Numbered from the stretch's first letter, positions 1 through 8,115 are shown. The stretch is DNA of 12,141 nucleotides from Patescibacteria group bacterium (GCA_030917025.1 JAUPVN010000043.1:1-12141), one strand, 5' to 3'. Program-made: numbers and translations. Notes: a model not told the origin generated them from the sequence alone.

Positions 1-3000
1 GTGAAAATAACGTTAGCTTTGAGGCGCCTTTAATGGCGGTTGCCGAACTTGTAAATAAAGTTACAGGAGAGGTAAAAGAGCAAGAAATATATTTAGGTGA
101 TTACCCGTGGATGACTAAGCGGGGTACTTTTGTAATAAATGGAGCAGAGCGTGTAGTAGTTAGCCAGTTAATTAGAAGCCCTGGTGTTTTTTATACCGCC
201 GATTTACATGGGTCTAAAAATTATTATGGTGCAAAGGTAATACCTAACCGAGGAGCTTGGTTAGAATTTGAAACAGCTGTAAATGGTGCAATATACGTAA
301 AAATAGATAGACGCCGTAAGATTGCTGTTACTACGTTATTAAAAGCACTTGGTATGAACGAGGCAGCTATTAAATCTGCCATGCAACATGTAGATACCGG
401 TAAACTAAGTTATATAGATGCAACACTAGAAAAAGATCCTTCAAAAGGGATGCAAGAGGCTCTAATTGAAGTTTATAGACGCTTGCGCCCTGGCGATTTA
501 GCCACAGTAGATAATGCTCGTAGCTTAATAGAAAGTATGTTTTATAACTACAAGCGTTTTGATTTTAGCCGAGTAGGCCGTTATAAGCTTAACCAAAGGT
601 TAAACCTAGATGTTGATAACACTTTAGAGAACCGTGTTATGCGCCTAGAAGATTTAACCGCAATACTAGCAGAACTTATTAGGCTTAATAACACACAAGA
701 ACCAGCAGACGACATAGATAGCTTGTCTAATCGCCGAATTAAATTAGTTGGAGAACTAGTACAACGTCAATTTAGAATTGGTTTACTACGCATGGACAGA
801 AACGCTAAAGATCGCATGAGCATGAGCGAAATAGAAACAGTTACTCCTAGCCAGCTTATTAATGCTCGCCCTGTTGTAGCGGCTGTTCGCGAATTTTTTG
901 CATCTAGCCAGTTAAGCCAATTTATGGATCAAATTAACCCATTAAGTGAGCTTGCTCACAAGCGCCGCCTAAGCTCTATGGGCCCTGGTGGTTTAAGCCG
1001 AGAACGCGCCGGTTTTGAAGTTAGAGATGCTCACGCTACCCACTACGGTCGTATTTGTGCTGTAGAAACCCCAGAAGGTGCCAACATTGGTTTGGTGCTA
1101 AACATGGCTACCTATGCCAGAGTAAACGAATACGGCTTTTTAGAAACTCCTTATCGTAAAGTTTTAAATTCTGTAGCAGCTAAAGATGCTGCTAATCATA
1201 TTGCAGCAATAGATTTAGAAGATGAATCAGGCAAAACTATTGTTAAAAAAGGCAAAACCATAACATCCGCAGATGCAAAAAAACTTGCATCTGTTAAAAA
1301 TCGTGCAACTTGGCCTGTTAAAGCCAAAGTAACAGACGAAGTTGTCTTTTTAGATGCAAGCGGAGAAGAAAATGCTGTAATTGCAGGTTTTGGCAATAAT
1401 ATAGATGACAACGGCTATTTTGTAGAAGATCGTGTATCGGCTCGTAATAGATTAGTTGCCGGTGAAGTAGACGCCAATACCGTAACTCATATAGATGCTG
1501 CTAGTAAGCAAATTATTGGCTCATCTGCCGCACTTGTTCCATTTATAGAAAAGAACTATGTTCTAAGAAGCTTAATTGGCAGTAACCAGCAGCGTCAGGC
1601 TGTTCCCCTTATTAACCCTAAGGCCCCCTTAGTGGGTACGGGTATAGAAGCCTATGTTGCTCGTAATACAGGGCAATTAATAGTTGCAGAGGCAGAAGGC
1701 ACTGTACAAAAAGCTACCGCAGAGGCAGTAGTGGTTGAATATAAAGAAGGTAAGAAAACTTACGTTCCACAACACTACGTTAGAAGTAACGAAGGCTCTA
1801 GCATCAATCAAAAAGTTGTTGTTTATAACGGCCAAAAAGTTAAAACTGGCGATGTATTAATAGAAGGCATGAGTATAGAAGATGGTGAGCTTGCCTTAGG
1901 TCAAGACGTTTTAGTAGGTTTTATGCCATGGGGCGGTTATAACTTTGAAGATGCTATTGTTATAAGTGAGCGCCTTGTTAAAGAAGATGCTTTTACTAGC
2001 GTTCATATTGTTGATTACATGACAGAGGTAAGAGAAACTAAGTTAGGCCCAGAAATTGTTACCAGAGACATACCTAATGTATCAGAAGAAGCCCTAAGGC
2101 ATTTAGACGATGATGGTATCGTTCGTATAGGTGCAGAAGTTCACCCAGGTGAAATCTTGGTAGGAAAAATTACTCCAAAAGGAGAACAAGAGCTTTCTAG
2201 CGAAGAACGCTTATTAAGAGCAATTTTTGGCGAAAAAGCTAAAGATGTAAGAGATACTTCTCAAAGGATGAGTAACGGGAAACACGGTAAAGTTGTTGGA
2301 GTAAAAATATTTAGTAGAGAAAAAGGTCATGAGCTAAAAGCTGGCGTTATTATGCAAATTCAGGTTTTTGTTGCCCAAATGCGTAAAATTGCTGTAGGTG
2401 ACAAGCTAGCTGGCAGGCACGGTAACAAAGGTGTTATTGCGCGTGTTTTGCCAGTAGAAGACATGCCATATATGGAAGACGGACGACCGCTAGATATGGT
2501 GTTAAACCCACTTGGTGTTCCAAGCCGTATGAATTTAGGACAGTTATTTGAAATACCTTTAGGTATGGCCGCAAAAGCTCTTGGTATAAAAGTCGCTAGC
2601 CCACCATTTGACGGTGTTCCACTTAAAAAGATAGAAGATTTGTTAGAACAAGCTGGTTTGCCACGCGATGGTAAACAGCAGCTTTACGACGGCCGTTCTG
2701 GTGAGCCATTTAAAGAGCGAACAACAGTAGGTATGATGTATACCATTAAGCTTAATCACATGATTGCCGATAAAATTCATGCTCGTTCTACCGGTCCATA
2801 CACCATGGTTACTCAACAACCATTGGGTGGTAAGGCACAAAATGGTGGTCAGCGTTTTGGAGAAATGGAAGTTTGGGCGCTAGAGGCTTATGGTGCCGCC
2901 AATACGTTACAAGAAATGCTAACCATTAAATCAGACGATGTATATGGCCGCGCAAAAGCTTATGAGTCTATCATTAAACAAACTCAAATTGTTGGTCCAA

Positions 3001-3287
3001 AGGTACCAGAAAGCTTTAATGTGTTAGTTAAAGAACTTCAAGGTTTGGGCCTTAAGGTTGATCTTGTTGGTGCCGAGTTAGAAGAAACCGACGCAGAAGT
3101 TTTGCTAGAGGAAACAATTAAAGAAGAAGCAATAAATCAATCCGACATAGATGTACCACACGAGGCTGTTAATCCTTTAGACGTAACAGAAGAAGTTGCC
3201 GCCGATGAATTTGAGGTTTTGCAAGAAGGGGCCGATGAGCCAACTGTAACCATGACAGAAAACGACAACGAAGAGGAGACTAAATAA
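1..3287 (+). CDS. rpoB: RNA polymerase beta subunit RpoB, 5'-truncated by the window edge
   Basis: Beta subunit of RNA polymerase; with RpoC it forms the catalytic cleft. The reading frame is open from base 3: the codons before the ATG at 33 read ENNVSFEAPL and match the family, so 33 is not the start and roughly 100 N-terminal residues lie outside the window. Visible landmarks in order: MTKRGTFVINGAERV and SQLIRSPGVFY near the left edge; the rifampicin pocket/fork loop (SSQLSQFMD at 903-929, HKRR, GPGGLSRERAGFEVRD); ETPEGANIGL; PWGGYNFEDA near 1930; the catalytic lysines in GDKLAGRHGNKGV (codons 2403 and 2427); and the clamp-connecting STGPYTMVTQQPLGGKAQ with GQRFGEMEVWALEAYGA. The large insertions found in E. 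coli are absent. A 70-residue acidic tail (3075-3284) follows the conserved end. Only one cysteine is present in the visible 1,094 residues. The stop overlaps the rpoC start by one base, so translation is probably coupled. Confidence 0.98.
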   Translation, partial: ENNVSFEAPLMAVAELVNKVTGEVKEQEIYLGDYPWMTKRGTFVINGAERVVVSQLIRSPGVFYTADLHGSKNYYGAKVIPNRGAWLEFETAVNGAIYVKIDRRRKIAVTTLLKALGMNEAAIKSAMQHVDTGKLSYIDATLEKDPSKGMQEALIEVYRRLRPGDLATVDNARSLIESMFYNYKRFDFSRVGRYKLNQRLNLDVDNTLENRVMRLEDLTAILAELIRLNNTQEPADDIDSLSNRRIKLVGELVQRQFRIGLLRMDRNAKDRMSMSEIETVTPSQLINARPVVAAVREFFASSQLSQFMDQINPLSELAHKRRLSSMGPGGLSRERAGFEVRDAHATHYGRICAVETPEGANIGLVLNMATYARVNEYGFLETPYRKVLNSVAAKDAANHIAAIDLEDESGKTIVKKGKTITSADAKKLASVKNRATWPVKAKVTDEVVFLDASGEENAVIAGFGNNIDDNGYFVEDRVSARNRLVAGEVDANTVTHIDAASKQIIGSSAALVPFIEKNYVLRSLIGSNQQRQAVPLINPKAPLVGTGIEAYVARNTGQLIVAEAEGTVQKATAEAVVVEYKEGKKTYVPQHYVRSNEGSSINQKVVVYNGQKVKTGDVLIEGMSIEDGELALGQDVLVGFMPWGGYNFEDAIVISERLVKEDAFTSVHIVDYMTEVRETKLGPEIVTRDIPNVSEEALRHLDDDGIVRIGAEVHPGEILVGKITPKGEQELSSEERLLRAIFGEKAKDVRDTSQRMSNGKHGKVVGVKIFSREKGHELKAGVIMQIQVFVAQMRKIAVGDKLAGRHGNKGVIARVLPVEDMPYMEDGRPLDMVLNPLGVPSRMNLGQLFEIPLGMAAKALGIKVASPPFDGVPLKKIEDLLEQAGLPRDGKQQLYDGRSGEPFKERTTVGMMYTIKLNHMIADKIHARSTGPYTMVTQQPLGGKAQNGGQRFGEMEVWALEAYGAANTLQEMLTIKSDDVYGRAKAYESIIKQTQIVGPKVPESFNVLVKELQGLGLKVDLVGAELEETDAEVLLEETIKEEAINQSDIDVPHEAVNPLDVTEEVAADEFEVLQEGADEPTVTMTENDNEEETK

Positions 3288-6200
3288 TGCGACACTACAC
3301 ATCAGGCACAAATATATCCGATTTTGATGCTGTGCGTCTTGCCATTGCAAGCCCAACAGAAATCATGAAATGGAGCTATGGAGAGGTTTTAAAGCCAGAA
3401 ACAATTAACTATCGTACTCAAAAACCAGAAAGAGACGGTTTATTTTGTGAACGTATTTTTGGGCCAGTAAAAGATATTAACCCGCATGATGCAAAATATA
3501 AAGGTATGCGATCGCGCGAGGCTGCAGTAGATAAAAACGGTGAGATTGTTACAAAATCTGTTGTTCGCCGAGAGCGCATGGGCCATATTAATCTTGCAAG
3601 CCCAGTAGTACATATTTGGTTTTTACGTGGTACTCCAAGTGCTATTGGCTTAGTTTTAAATATGACCGTAAAAAATCTAGAAAAAATTGCTTATTTTGCT
3701 AGTTACGTTATTTTAAGTGTAAACGAACAAAAGCGCGATCAAATGTTAGCCGATAAAGAAGCAGAAGGCGCAGCCGCAAAAACTGCCATAGAAGCTAGGT
3801 TTGAAAAATTGGCACAAGAAGATGGCGCAAATGTCAAGCAACTAGCAATAGAGCGTACCAAAGAAATAGAAGAAGCAGCTGCAGAATACGAACTACTAAA
3901 TAGCCAACTGCAAAGTTTAGTAGAAAACGCTCTTATTTCAGAAAACGACTTTAGGGCTTTGCCAGATGAGCTACAAGACCTAGTTACTGTAAGTATGGGT
4001 GGAGAAGCCATTCAGAAAATGCTAGAAAAGGTAGATTTAAACGATGTTATTACCAATCTGCAAGCAGAAGTAGAAGACGCCAAAGGTCAACGCAAGAAAA
4101 AGATAATGAAACGCCTAAGAATGCTAGAAAACATGCAAAAAGCTGGCATTACACCACCAAGTATGTGCTTAACTGTTTTGCCAGTAATCCCCCCAGACTT
4201 GCGCCCAATGGTGCAATTAACTGGTGGTCGTTTTGCAACAAGCGATCTTAACGATCTTTATCGCAGAGTTATAAACCGTAATAACAGGCTTAAAAAACTT
4301 GTTGGTCTAAATGCTCCAGAAGTTATTAGAAGAAACGAAATGCGTATGTTGCAAGAAGCAGTAGATGCTTTAATAGATAACAATGCTGCTCGTAGCGGCC
4401 GAGCCGTGTCTTCTACTGGACAACGCCGCCGCCTAAAAAGCTTGTCTGACATGCTTAAGGGCAAACAAGGCCGATTCCGCCAAAACTTACTTGGTAAACG
4501 TGTAGATTATTCTGGACGTTCTGTTATTGTGGCCGGTCCAGAGCTTAAGATAGACGAATGTGGTTTGCCAAAAATGATGGCTCTAGAGCTATTTAAACCA
4601 TTTGTTATTGGCTATTTAATAGCTAACGATTACGCTCATAACATTCGTTCGGCTACCAGGTTAATAGAAACTGGAGATATTACAGTTTGGGATGCCTTAG
4701 ACGAAGTTACAAAAGGAAAGTACGTTTTACTAAACCGTGCGCCTAGTTTGCATCGTTTAAGTATTCAGGCATTTAAACCTCGCCTTATAGAAGGCAAAGC
4801 CATTCAATTGCATCCTTTAGTATGTGCCGGTTTTAACGCCGACTTTGACGGCGACCAAATGGCAGTTCACTTGCCACTATCAGAAAAAGCTCAGTACGAG
4901 GCCCGCGAAATTATGGCCGCAAATAAAAACTTGCTTAAGCCATCAGACGGAACGCCAATCTTGCACATTGTTCAAGATATTGTTCTTGGTACTTATTACA
5001 TGACATACGATAAGTACAAAGACGAAAAGCCAAAAAATTACTCGGATATTAACGAGGCATTAATGGCTTACGACGAGCGTGTAATTAAACTGCAATCTCC
5101 TATAGTTATATTGTTTAGGGGCCAAAAGGTGCAAACAACGCTTGGCCGTGTTTTGTTTAACGAACTGTTTCCTCATGATTTTCCGTATCAAAACGAGGCA
5201 ATGACAAAAAAGCGCCTAAAGTCTGTAATGGCTCATATTTACGAAAAATATGGTCAAGATAAAACTGCAGAAATTGCTGATAGCCTAAAAGACTTAGCTT
5301 TTGAGTTTGCAACGGCTTCTGGCCTTACTATGGGCATGGACGACTTTCCTAATATAGATGGTTTAGATAAAGCCCTAGATACCGGAGAAGAAAATGCTGC
5401 TAAAATTAGTGATCAGTACAACACTGGTTTGTTAACAGAAGACGAGCGCTATAGATTAACTGTAGAAAACTGGGTTAAGGTAGACGGCACCGTTCAAACA
5501 ATGCTTGCCGAACAACTTGAGCATCAAGATAATTCAATGTCTATTGCTATTTTGTCTGGAGCGCGTGGAAACATTAGCCAGATGAAACAATCTACTGGTA
5601 TGCTTGGCGTGCTTTCCGATACAAGTGGTCGCGCCATTGAGTTACCTGTTAAATCTGGCTATAAGCAAGGCTTAAACCAGCTAGAATACTTTACAGGTAC
5701 TAGGGGTGTACGTAAAGCGCTAATAGATATTGCGCTAAACACAGCCGATTCTGGTTATTTAACAAGACGCTTAGTAGATGTAAGCCAAGATGTATTTACG
5801 GTAGAGGATGATTCTGATGATCCAGGTTTTGCAATTTACAGAGAAGATTCTAAAGAAACAGGTATCGCCATAGAAAACCGTCTAGAGGGCCGCTATGCTG
5901 CAGAAGATATTTTAGTAGATGGTAAAAAGGTTGTTGGTAAGGGCGAACTTATTACCAGAACAGCTGCTCATAAAATTGCCGATAGCACGCTAGATGGCGT
6001 TAAAATTATGAGTGTTCTAACTAGTGGCACCGTAAGGGGCGTTTCTCAAAAGAGTTATGGTATAGACCCAACCAATGGCCAACTAGTTGTTAATAGGCAC
6101 CCTGTAGGTGTTATTGCTGCCCAAAGTATTGGCGAACCAGGTACGCAGCTTTCTCTAGACTCTAAACACCGTGGTGGTGCTATTGTGGCAGACGAAACAG

Positions 6201-7099
6201 CCCAAGGTCTTACTCGTGTAGAAGAGCTATTTGAATCTCGCGCACCTAAAGGTCAGGCTTATATGGCAGACATAGATGGCGTGGTAAGCATTAAAGAGCA
6301 AGCAAGCCAATATGCTGTTCAGGTTAACGGAACATCTCAAGAGATAATAGAATACAAGCTTGGTGCACGCATACCTATGGTTGCAGATGGCCAAGATGTA
6401 GCAATTGGTGATGTATTAGCCGCCAACGAAGATAACAGCGAACCTTTGGTTGCTGGTTATTCTGGTGCGGTTGCCGTTAAAAAGACTAAAATTGTCTTGG
6501 CTCCAAATACCACATCTTCTGTTAGATACGAAATACCAGCCTTTAAAGAGCTAGTAGTAAAAGAGGGCGATAAAGTAAAAGCCGGCGATAGATTAACCAG
6601 TGGTTCATTAAACTTGCAAGATTTATTACGTCTTAAAGGCGTTCAACCTACTCAACGTTATATAATGAACGAAATCAACAAAATTTTTGCCGCTCAGGGC
6701 CAAGATATTGCCGATAAGCACTTAGAAATCATTATTCGCCAAATGTTTAGTAAAGTCTTAATAGAAGATTCTGGCGATAGTGAGTTTGTTATAGGTGATG
6801 TTGTTACCAAAGCGTTAGTACAAGAAGCTAACCAAGAGTTAAACGCTGCCGGTAAACAACCTGTTGAATATACTCAAATGTTGCTTGGTATTACCAAAGT
6901 GTCTACTTGGGCAGATAGCTTTTTGTCGGCTGCAAGTTTTCAGGATACAACAAGAGTATTAATATCTGCCGCAACCAGTGGTAGAGAAGATCATTTGTAT
7001 GGTCTTAAAGAAAACGTTATCTTAGGTCGAAAGATTCCTGTTGGTACTGGCTATAAAGACATAGAACTAGATGAAGATGGTGTTGATATAGCAGCATAA
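3287..7099 (+). CDS. rpoC: RNA polymerase beta' subunit RpoC lacking both zinc sites
   Basis: Beta' subunit, 1270 residues, carrying the active-site magnesium loop NADFDGDQM (Asp519, 521, 523). The start ATG overlaps the rpoB stop (TAATG) and has the Shine-Dalgarno AGAGGAG at 3272-3278. Domains in order: N-terminal clamp (KPETINYRTQKPERDGLFCERIFGP); a zinc-ribbon position without cysteines (residues 63-89); a charged Ala/Glu/Lys-rich probable coiled coil (about 146-212); VLPVIPPDLRPMVQL; lid/rudder and NLLGKRVDYSGRSVIVAGPEL; active site; bridge helix (SGARGNISQMKQSTGM); F-loop; second zinc site with Ser843, 913, 920 and 923 in place of cysteines; trigger loop (GEPGTQLSLDSKHRGG, about 949-964); and the C-terminal SAASFQDTTRVL and GLKENVILGRKIPVGTGY. 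The E. coli trigger-loop insertion SI3 is absent. Alignment with canonical RpoC is collinear around every changed site, so I see no frameshift or pseudogene. Four cysteines remain, none at a zinc-ligand position. Confidence 0.98.
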   Translation: MRHYTSGTNISDFDAVRLAIASPTEIMKWSYGEVLKPETINYRTQKPERDGLFCERIFGPVKDINPHDAKYKGMRSREAAVDKNGEIVTKSVVRRERMGHINLASPVVHIWFLRGTPSAIGLVLNMTVKNLEKIAYFASYVILSVNEQKRDQMLADKEAEGAAAKTAIEARFEKLAQEDGANVKQLAIERTKEIEEAAAEYELLNSQLQSLVENALISENDFRALPDELQDLVTVSMGGEAIQKMLEKVDLNDVITNLQAEVEDAKGQRKKKIMKRLRMLENMQKAGITPPSMCLTVLPVIPPDLRPMVQLTGGRFATSDLNDLYRRVINRNNRLKKLVGLNAPEVIRRNEMRMLQEAVDALIDNNAARSGRAVSSTGQRRRLKSLSDMLKGKQGRFRQNLLGKRVDYSGRSVIVAGPELKIDECGLPKMMALELFKPFVIGYLIANDYAHNIRSATRLIETGDITVWDALDEVTKGKYVLLNRAPSLHRLSIQAFKPRLIEGKAIQLHPLVCAGFNADFDGDQMAVHLPLSEKAQYEAREIMAANKNLLKPSDGTPILHIVQDIVLGTYYMTYDKYKDEKPKNYSDINEALMAYDERVIKLQSPIVILFRGQKVQTTLGRVLFNELFPHDFPYQNEAMTKKRLKSVMAHIYEKYGQDKTAEIADSLKDLAFEFATASGLTMGMDDFPNIDGLDKALDTGEENAAKISDQYNTGLLTEDERYRLTVENWVKVDGTVQTMLAEQLEHQDNSMSIAILSGARGNISQMKQSTGMLGVLSDTSGRAIELPVKSGYKQGLNQLEYFTGTRGVRKALIDIALNTADSGYLTRRLVDVSQDVFTVEDDSDDPGFAIYREDSKETGIAIENRLEGRYAAEDILVDGKKVVGKGELITRTAAHKIADSTLDGVKIMSVLTSGTVRGVSQKSYGIDPTNGQLVVNRHPVGVIAAQSIGEPGTQLSLDSKHRGGAIVADETAQGLTRVEELFESRAPKGQAYMADIDGVVSIKEQASQYAVQVNGTSQEIIEYKLGARIPMVADGQDVAIGDVLAANEDNSEPLVAGYSGAVAVKKTKIVLAPNTTSSVRYEIPAFKELVVKEGDKVKAGDRLTSGSLNLQDLLRLKGVQPTQRYIMNEINKIFAAQGQDIADKHLEIIIRQMFSKVLIEDSGDSEFVIGDVVTKALVQEANQELNAAGKQPVEYTQMLLGITKVSTWADSFLSAASFQDTTRVLISAATSGREDHLYGLKENVILGRKIPVGTGYKDIELDEDGVDIAA

Positions 7100-7122
7100 A
7101 TCTGTTAAAATAAGGAATCGTT

Positions 7123-7536
7123 ATGCCTACAATAAATCAATTAGTAAGAAAACCAAGAACTAAGGTAACTACCAAAAGTAAATCTCCGGCTTTACATAAG
7201 GTAACCAATAGTTTAAAAAACAAGGCTTACGAAAAGTCTGCACCATTTAAACGTGGTGTATGTGTTAAGGTAACAACCAAAACACCAAAAAAGCCTAACT
7301 CGGCACTACGTAAAGTAGCACGTGTACGACTAAATAACGGCTACGAAGTTTGGGCATACATTGGTGGCGAAGGCCATAACTTGCAAGAACACGCTGTTGT
7401 ACTACTTAGGGGTGGCCGTGTACCAGATTTACCTGGTGTACGTTATCACGTTGTACGTGGTAGCCTAGATTTGCAAGGTGTTGCCAACCGCAAGCGTGGC
7501 CGTAGTAAATATGGTGCTAAAAAATCTACCAAATAA
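7123..7536 (+). CDS. rpsL: 30S ribosomal protein S12
   Basis: Decoding-centre protein of the small ribosomal subunit, 137 residues. The conserved core is clear: MPTINQLVRKPR at the N-terminus, KRGVCVKV (44-50), TPKKPNSALRKVARVRL (54-70), GGEGHNLQEH (81-90), RGGRV followed by DLPGVRYH (96-109), and SKYGAKK at the end. Between SPAL and FKRGVC it carries an extra stretch of about 13 residues absent from the E. coli protein but present in Bacillus-type S12. The loop lysine that precedes the usual methylthiolated aspartate (E. coli K88 by the usual numbering) is Pro101 here; the aspartate (102) and the first-loop PKKPNSA are intact. The start has TAAGGA at 7111-7116, 23 bases after rpoC, so it is probably co-transcribed. 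It ends with tandem TAA-TAG stops. Confidence 0.98.
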   Translation: MPTINQLVRKPRTKVTTKSKSPALHKVTNSLKNKAYEKSAPFKRGVCVKVTTKTPKKPNSALRKVARVRLNNGYEVWAYIGGEGHNLQEHAVVLLRGGRVPDLPGVRYHVVRGSLDLQGVANRKRGRSKYGAKKSTK

Positions 7537-7560
7537 TAGTTATATAATTTTAATATAGTG

Positions 7561-7608
7561 GCTTCAGTGACCGCTCGGGCATAACCGCCAAGAGAACGCG
7601 CTAGAAGT
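7561..7608 (+). promoter_or_regulatory. Structured rpsL-rpsG spacer, candidate S7 autoregulatory RNA
   Basis: The 93-base spacer folds by eye into one long bulged stem-loop. The outer stem pairs 7561-7565 with 7604-7608 (GCTTC with GAAGT, including one G-U). A bulged A7603 follows, then 7566-7569 with 7599-7602 (AGTG with CGCT). Further in, 7572-7573 pair with 7597-7598, 7574-7576 (CTC) with 7592-7594 (GAG), and 7578-7580 (GGC) with 7587-7589 (GCC), closing the loop ATAACC. It is clearly more GC-rich than its AT-rich flanks, and the rpsG Shine-Dalgarno AAAGGAG (7616-7622) begins just after it. In E. coli, S7 represses its own operon by binding the rpsL-rpsG spacer. Position and structure suggest the same job here; the binding itself is inference. 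Confidence 0.5.
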
Positions 7609-7629
7609 ATAAAGTAAAGGAGTACAGAA

Positions 7630-8109
7630 ATGCCACGAAAAAAGACCAAGAGTTTGGTGCGAGATATAGCGCCAGACCGTAAATATAAATCTGTTAGAGT
7701 ACAACGGCTTATAAACCGTGTAATGCTTAACGGTAAAAAGCAAGTTGCCGAAACTTTAGTTTACGATGCAATGGATCTTTCTGCCAAAAAGCTTAAAAGC
7801 GATAACCCATTAGAGGTTTTAAACCAAGCTTTAGACAACGTTAAGCCAAGTGTAGAAACCCGTTCACGCCGTGTTGGTGGTGCAAACTACCAAATACCTT
7901 TTGAGGTTCACGGCCAACGTCAAAGCCACTTAACATTAATGTGGTTTGTTGCCGCCGCCCGTAGCCGCAAGGGTATGCCAATGGCAGATAGGTTATCTGC
8001 AGAAATTGTAGATGCCTACAATGGCACCGGCTCGGCCGTTAAAAAGAAAGAAGATACTCATAAAATGGCAGAATCTAACCGTGCCTTCGCACACTTCGCA
8101 AGGAGTTAA
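7630..8109 (+). CDS. rpsG: 30S ribosomal protein S7
   Basis: Primary 16S rRNA-binding protein that organises the head of the small subunit; 159 residues against the usual 156 or so. Recognised from MPRKKTKSLVRDIAPDRKY at the N-terminus, VQRLINRVMLNGKK (24-37), PLEVLNQALDNVKPSVETRSRRVGG (60-84), the beta-hairpin NYQIPFEV (86-93), and NGTGSAVKKKEDTHKMAESNRAFAHF (131-156). It has no cysteine. The ATG has a strong Shine-Dalgarno, AAAGGAG, seven bases upstream. It sits in the normal str position after rpsL, separated by the structured spacer described above, and is followed after 6 bases by the small cysteine-rich ORF. In other bacteria S7 is the translational repressor of this operon; the spacer hairpin makes that plausible here. 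Confidence 0.98.
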   Translation: MPRKKTKSLVRDIAPDRKYKSVRVQRLINRVMLNGKKQVAETLVYDAMDLSAKKLKSDNPLEVLNQALDNVKPSVETRSRRVGGANYQIPFEVHGQRQSHLTLMWFVAAARSRKGMPMADRLSAEIVDAYNGTGSAVKKKEDTHKMAESNRAFAHFARS

Positions 8110-8115
8110 TAAATA

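Noticed and set aside
33..35. ATG at 33 as the rpoB start
   Set aside because: The frame is open upstream to the window edge and the residues before it (ENNVSFEAPL) fit RpoB; starting at 33 would also lose the N-terminal 100 or so residues that all RpoB have.
6122..6175. Double frameshift explaining the odd RpoC trigger loop
   Set aside because: GEPGTQ and HxGGA on either side keep the same spacing as in the family, and no shifted frame restores the usual residues.
7543..7548. TATAAT in the rpsL-rpsG spacer as an internal promoter
   Set aside because: No reasonable -35 lies 16-19 bases upstream; the spot is simply AT-rich.
7446..7649. 67-codon open frame on the - strand across the rpsL-rpsG spacer
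   Set aside because: It overlaps the end of rpsL, the spacer hairpin and the rpsG start, with no recognisable product.
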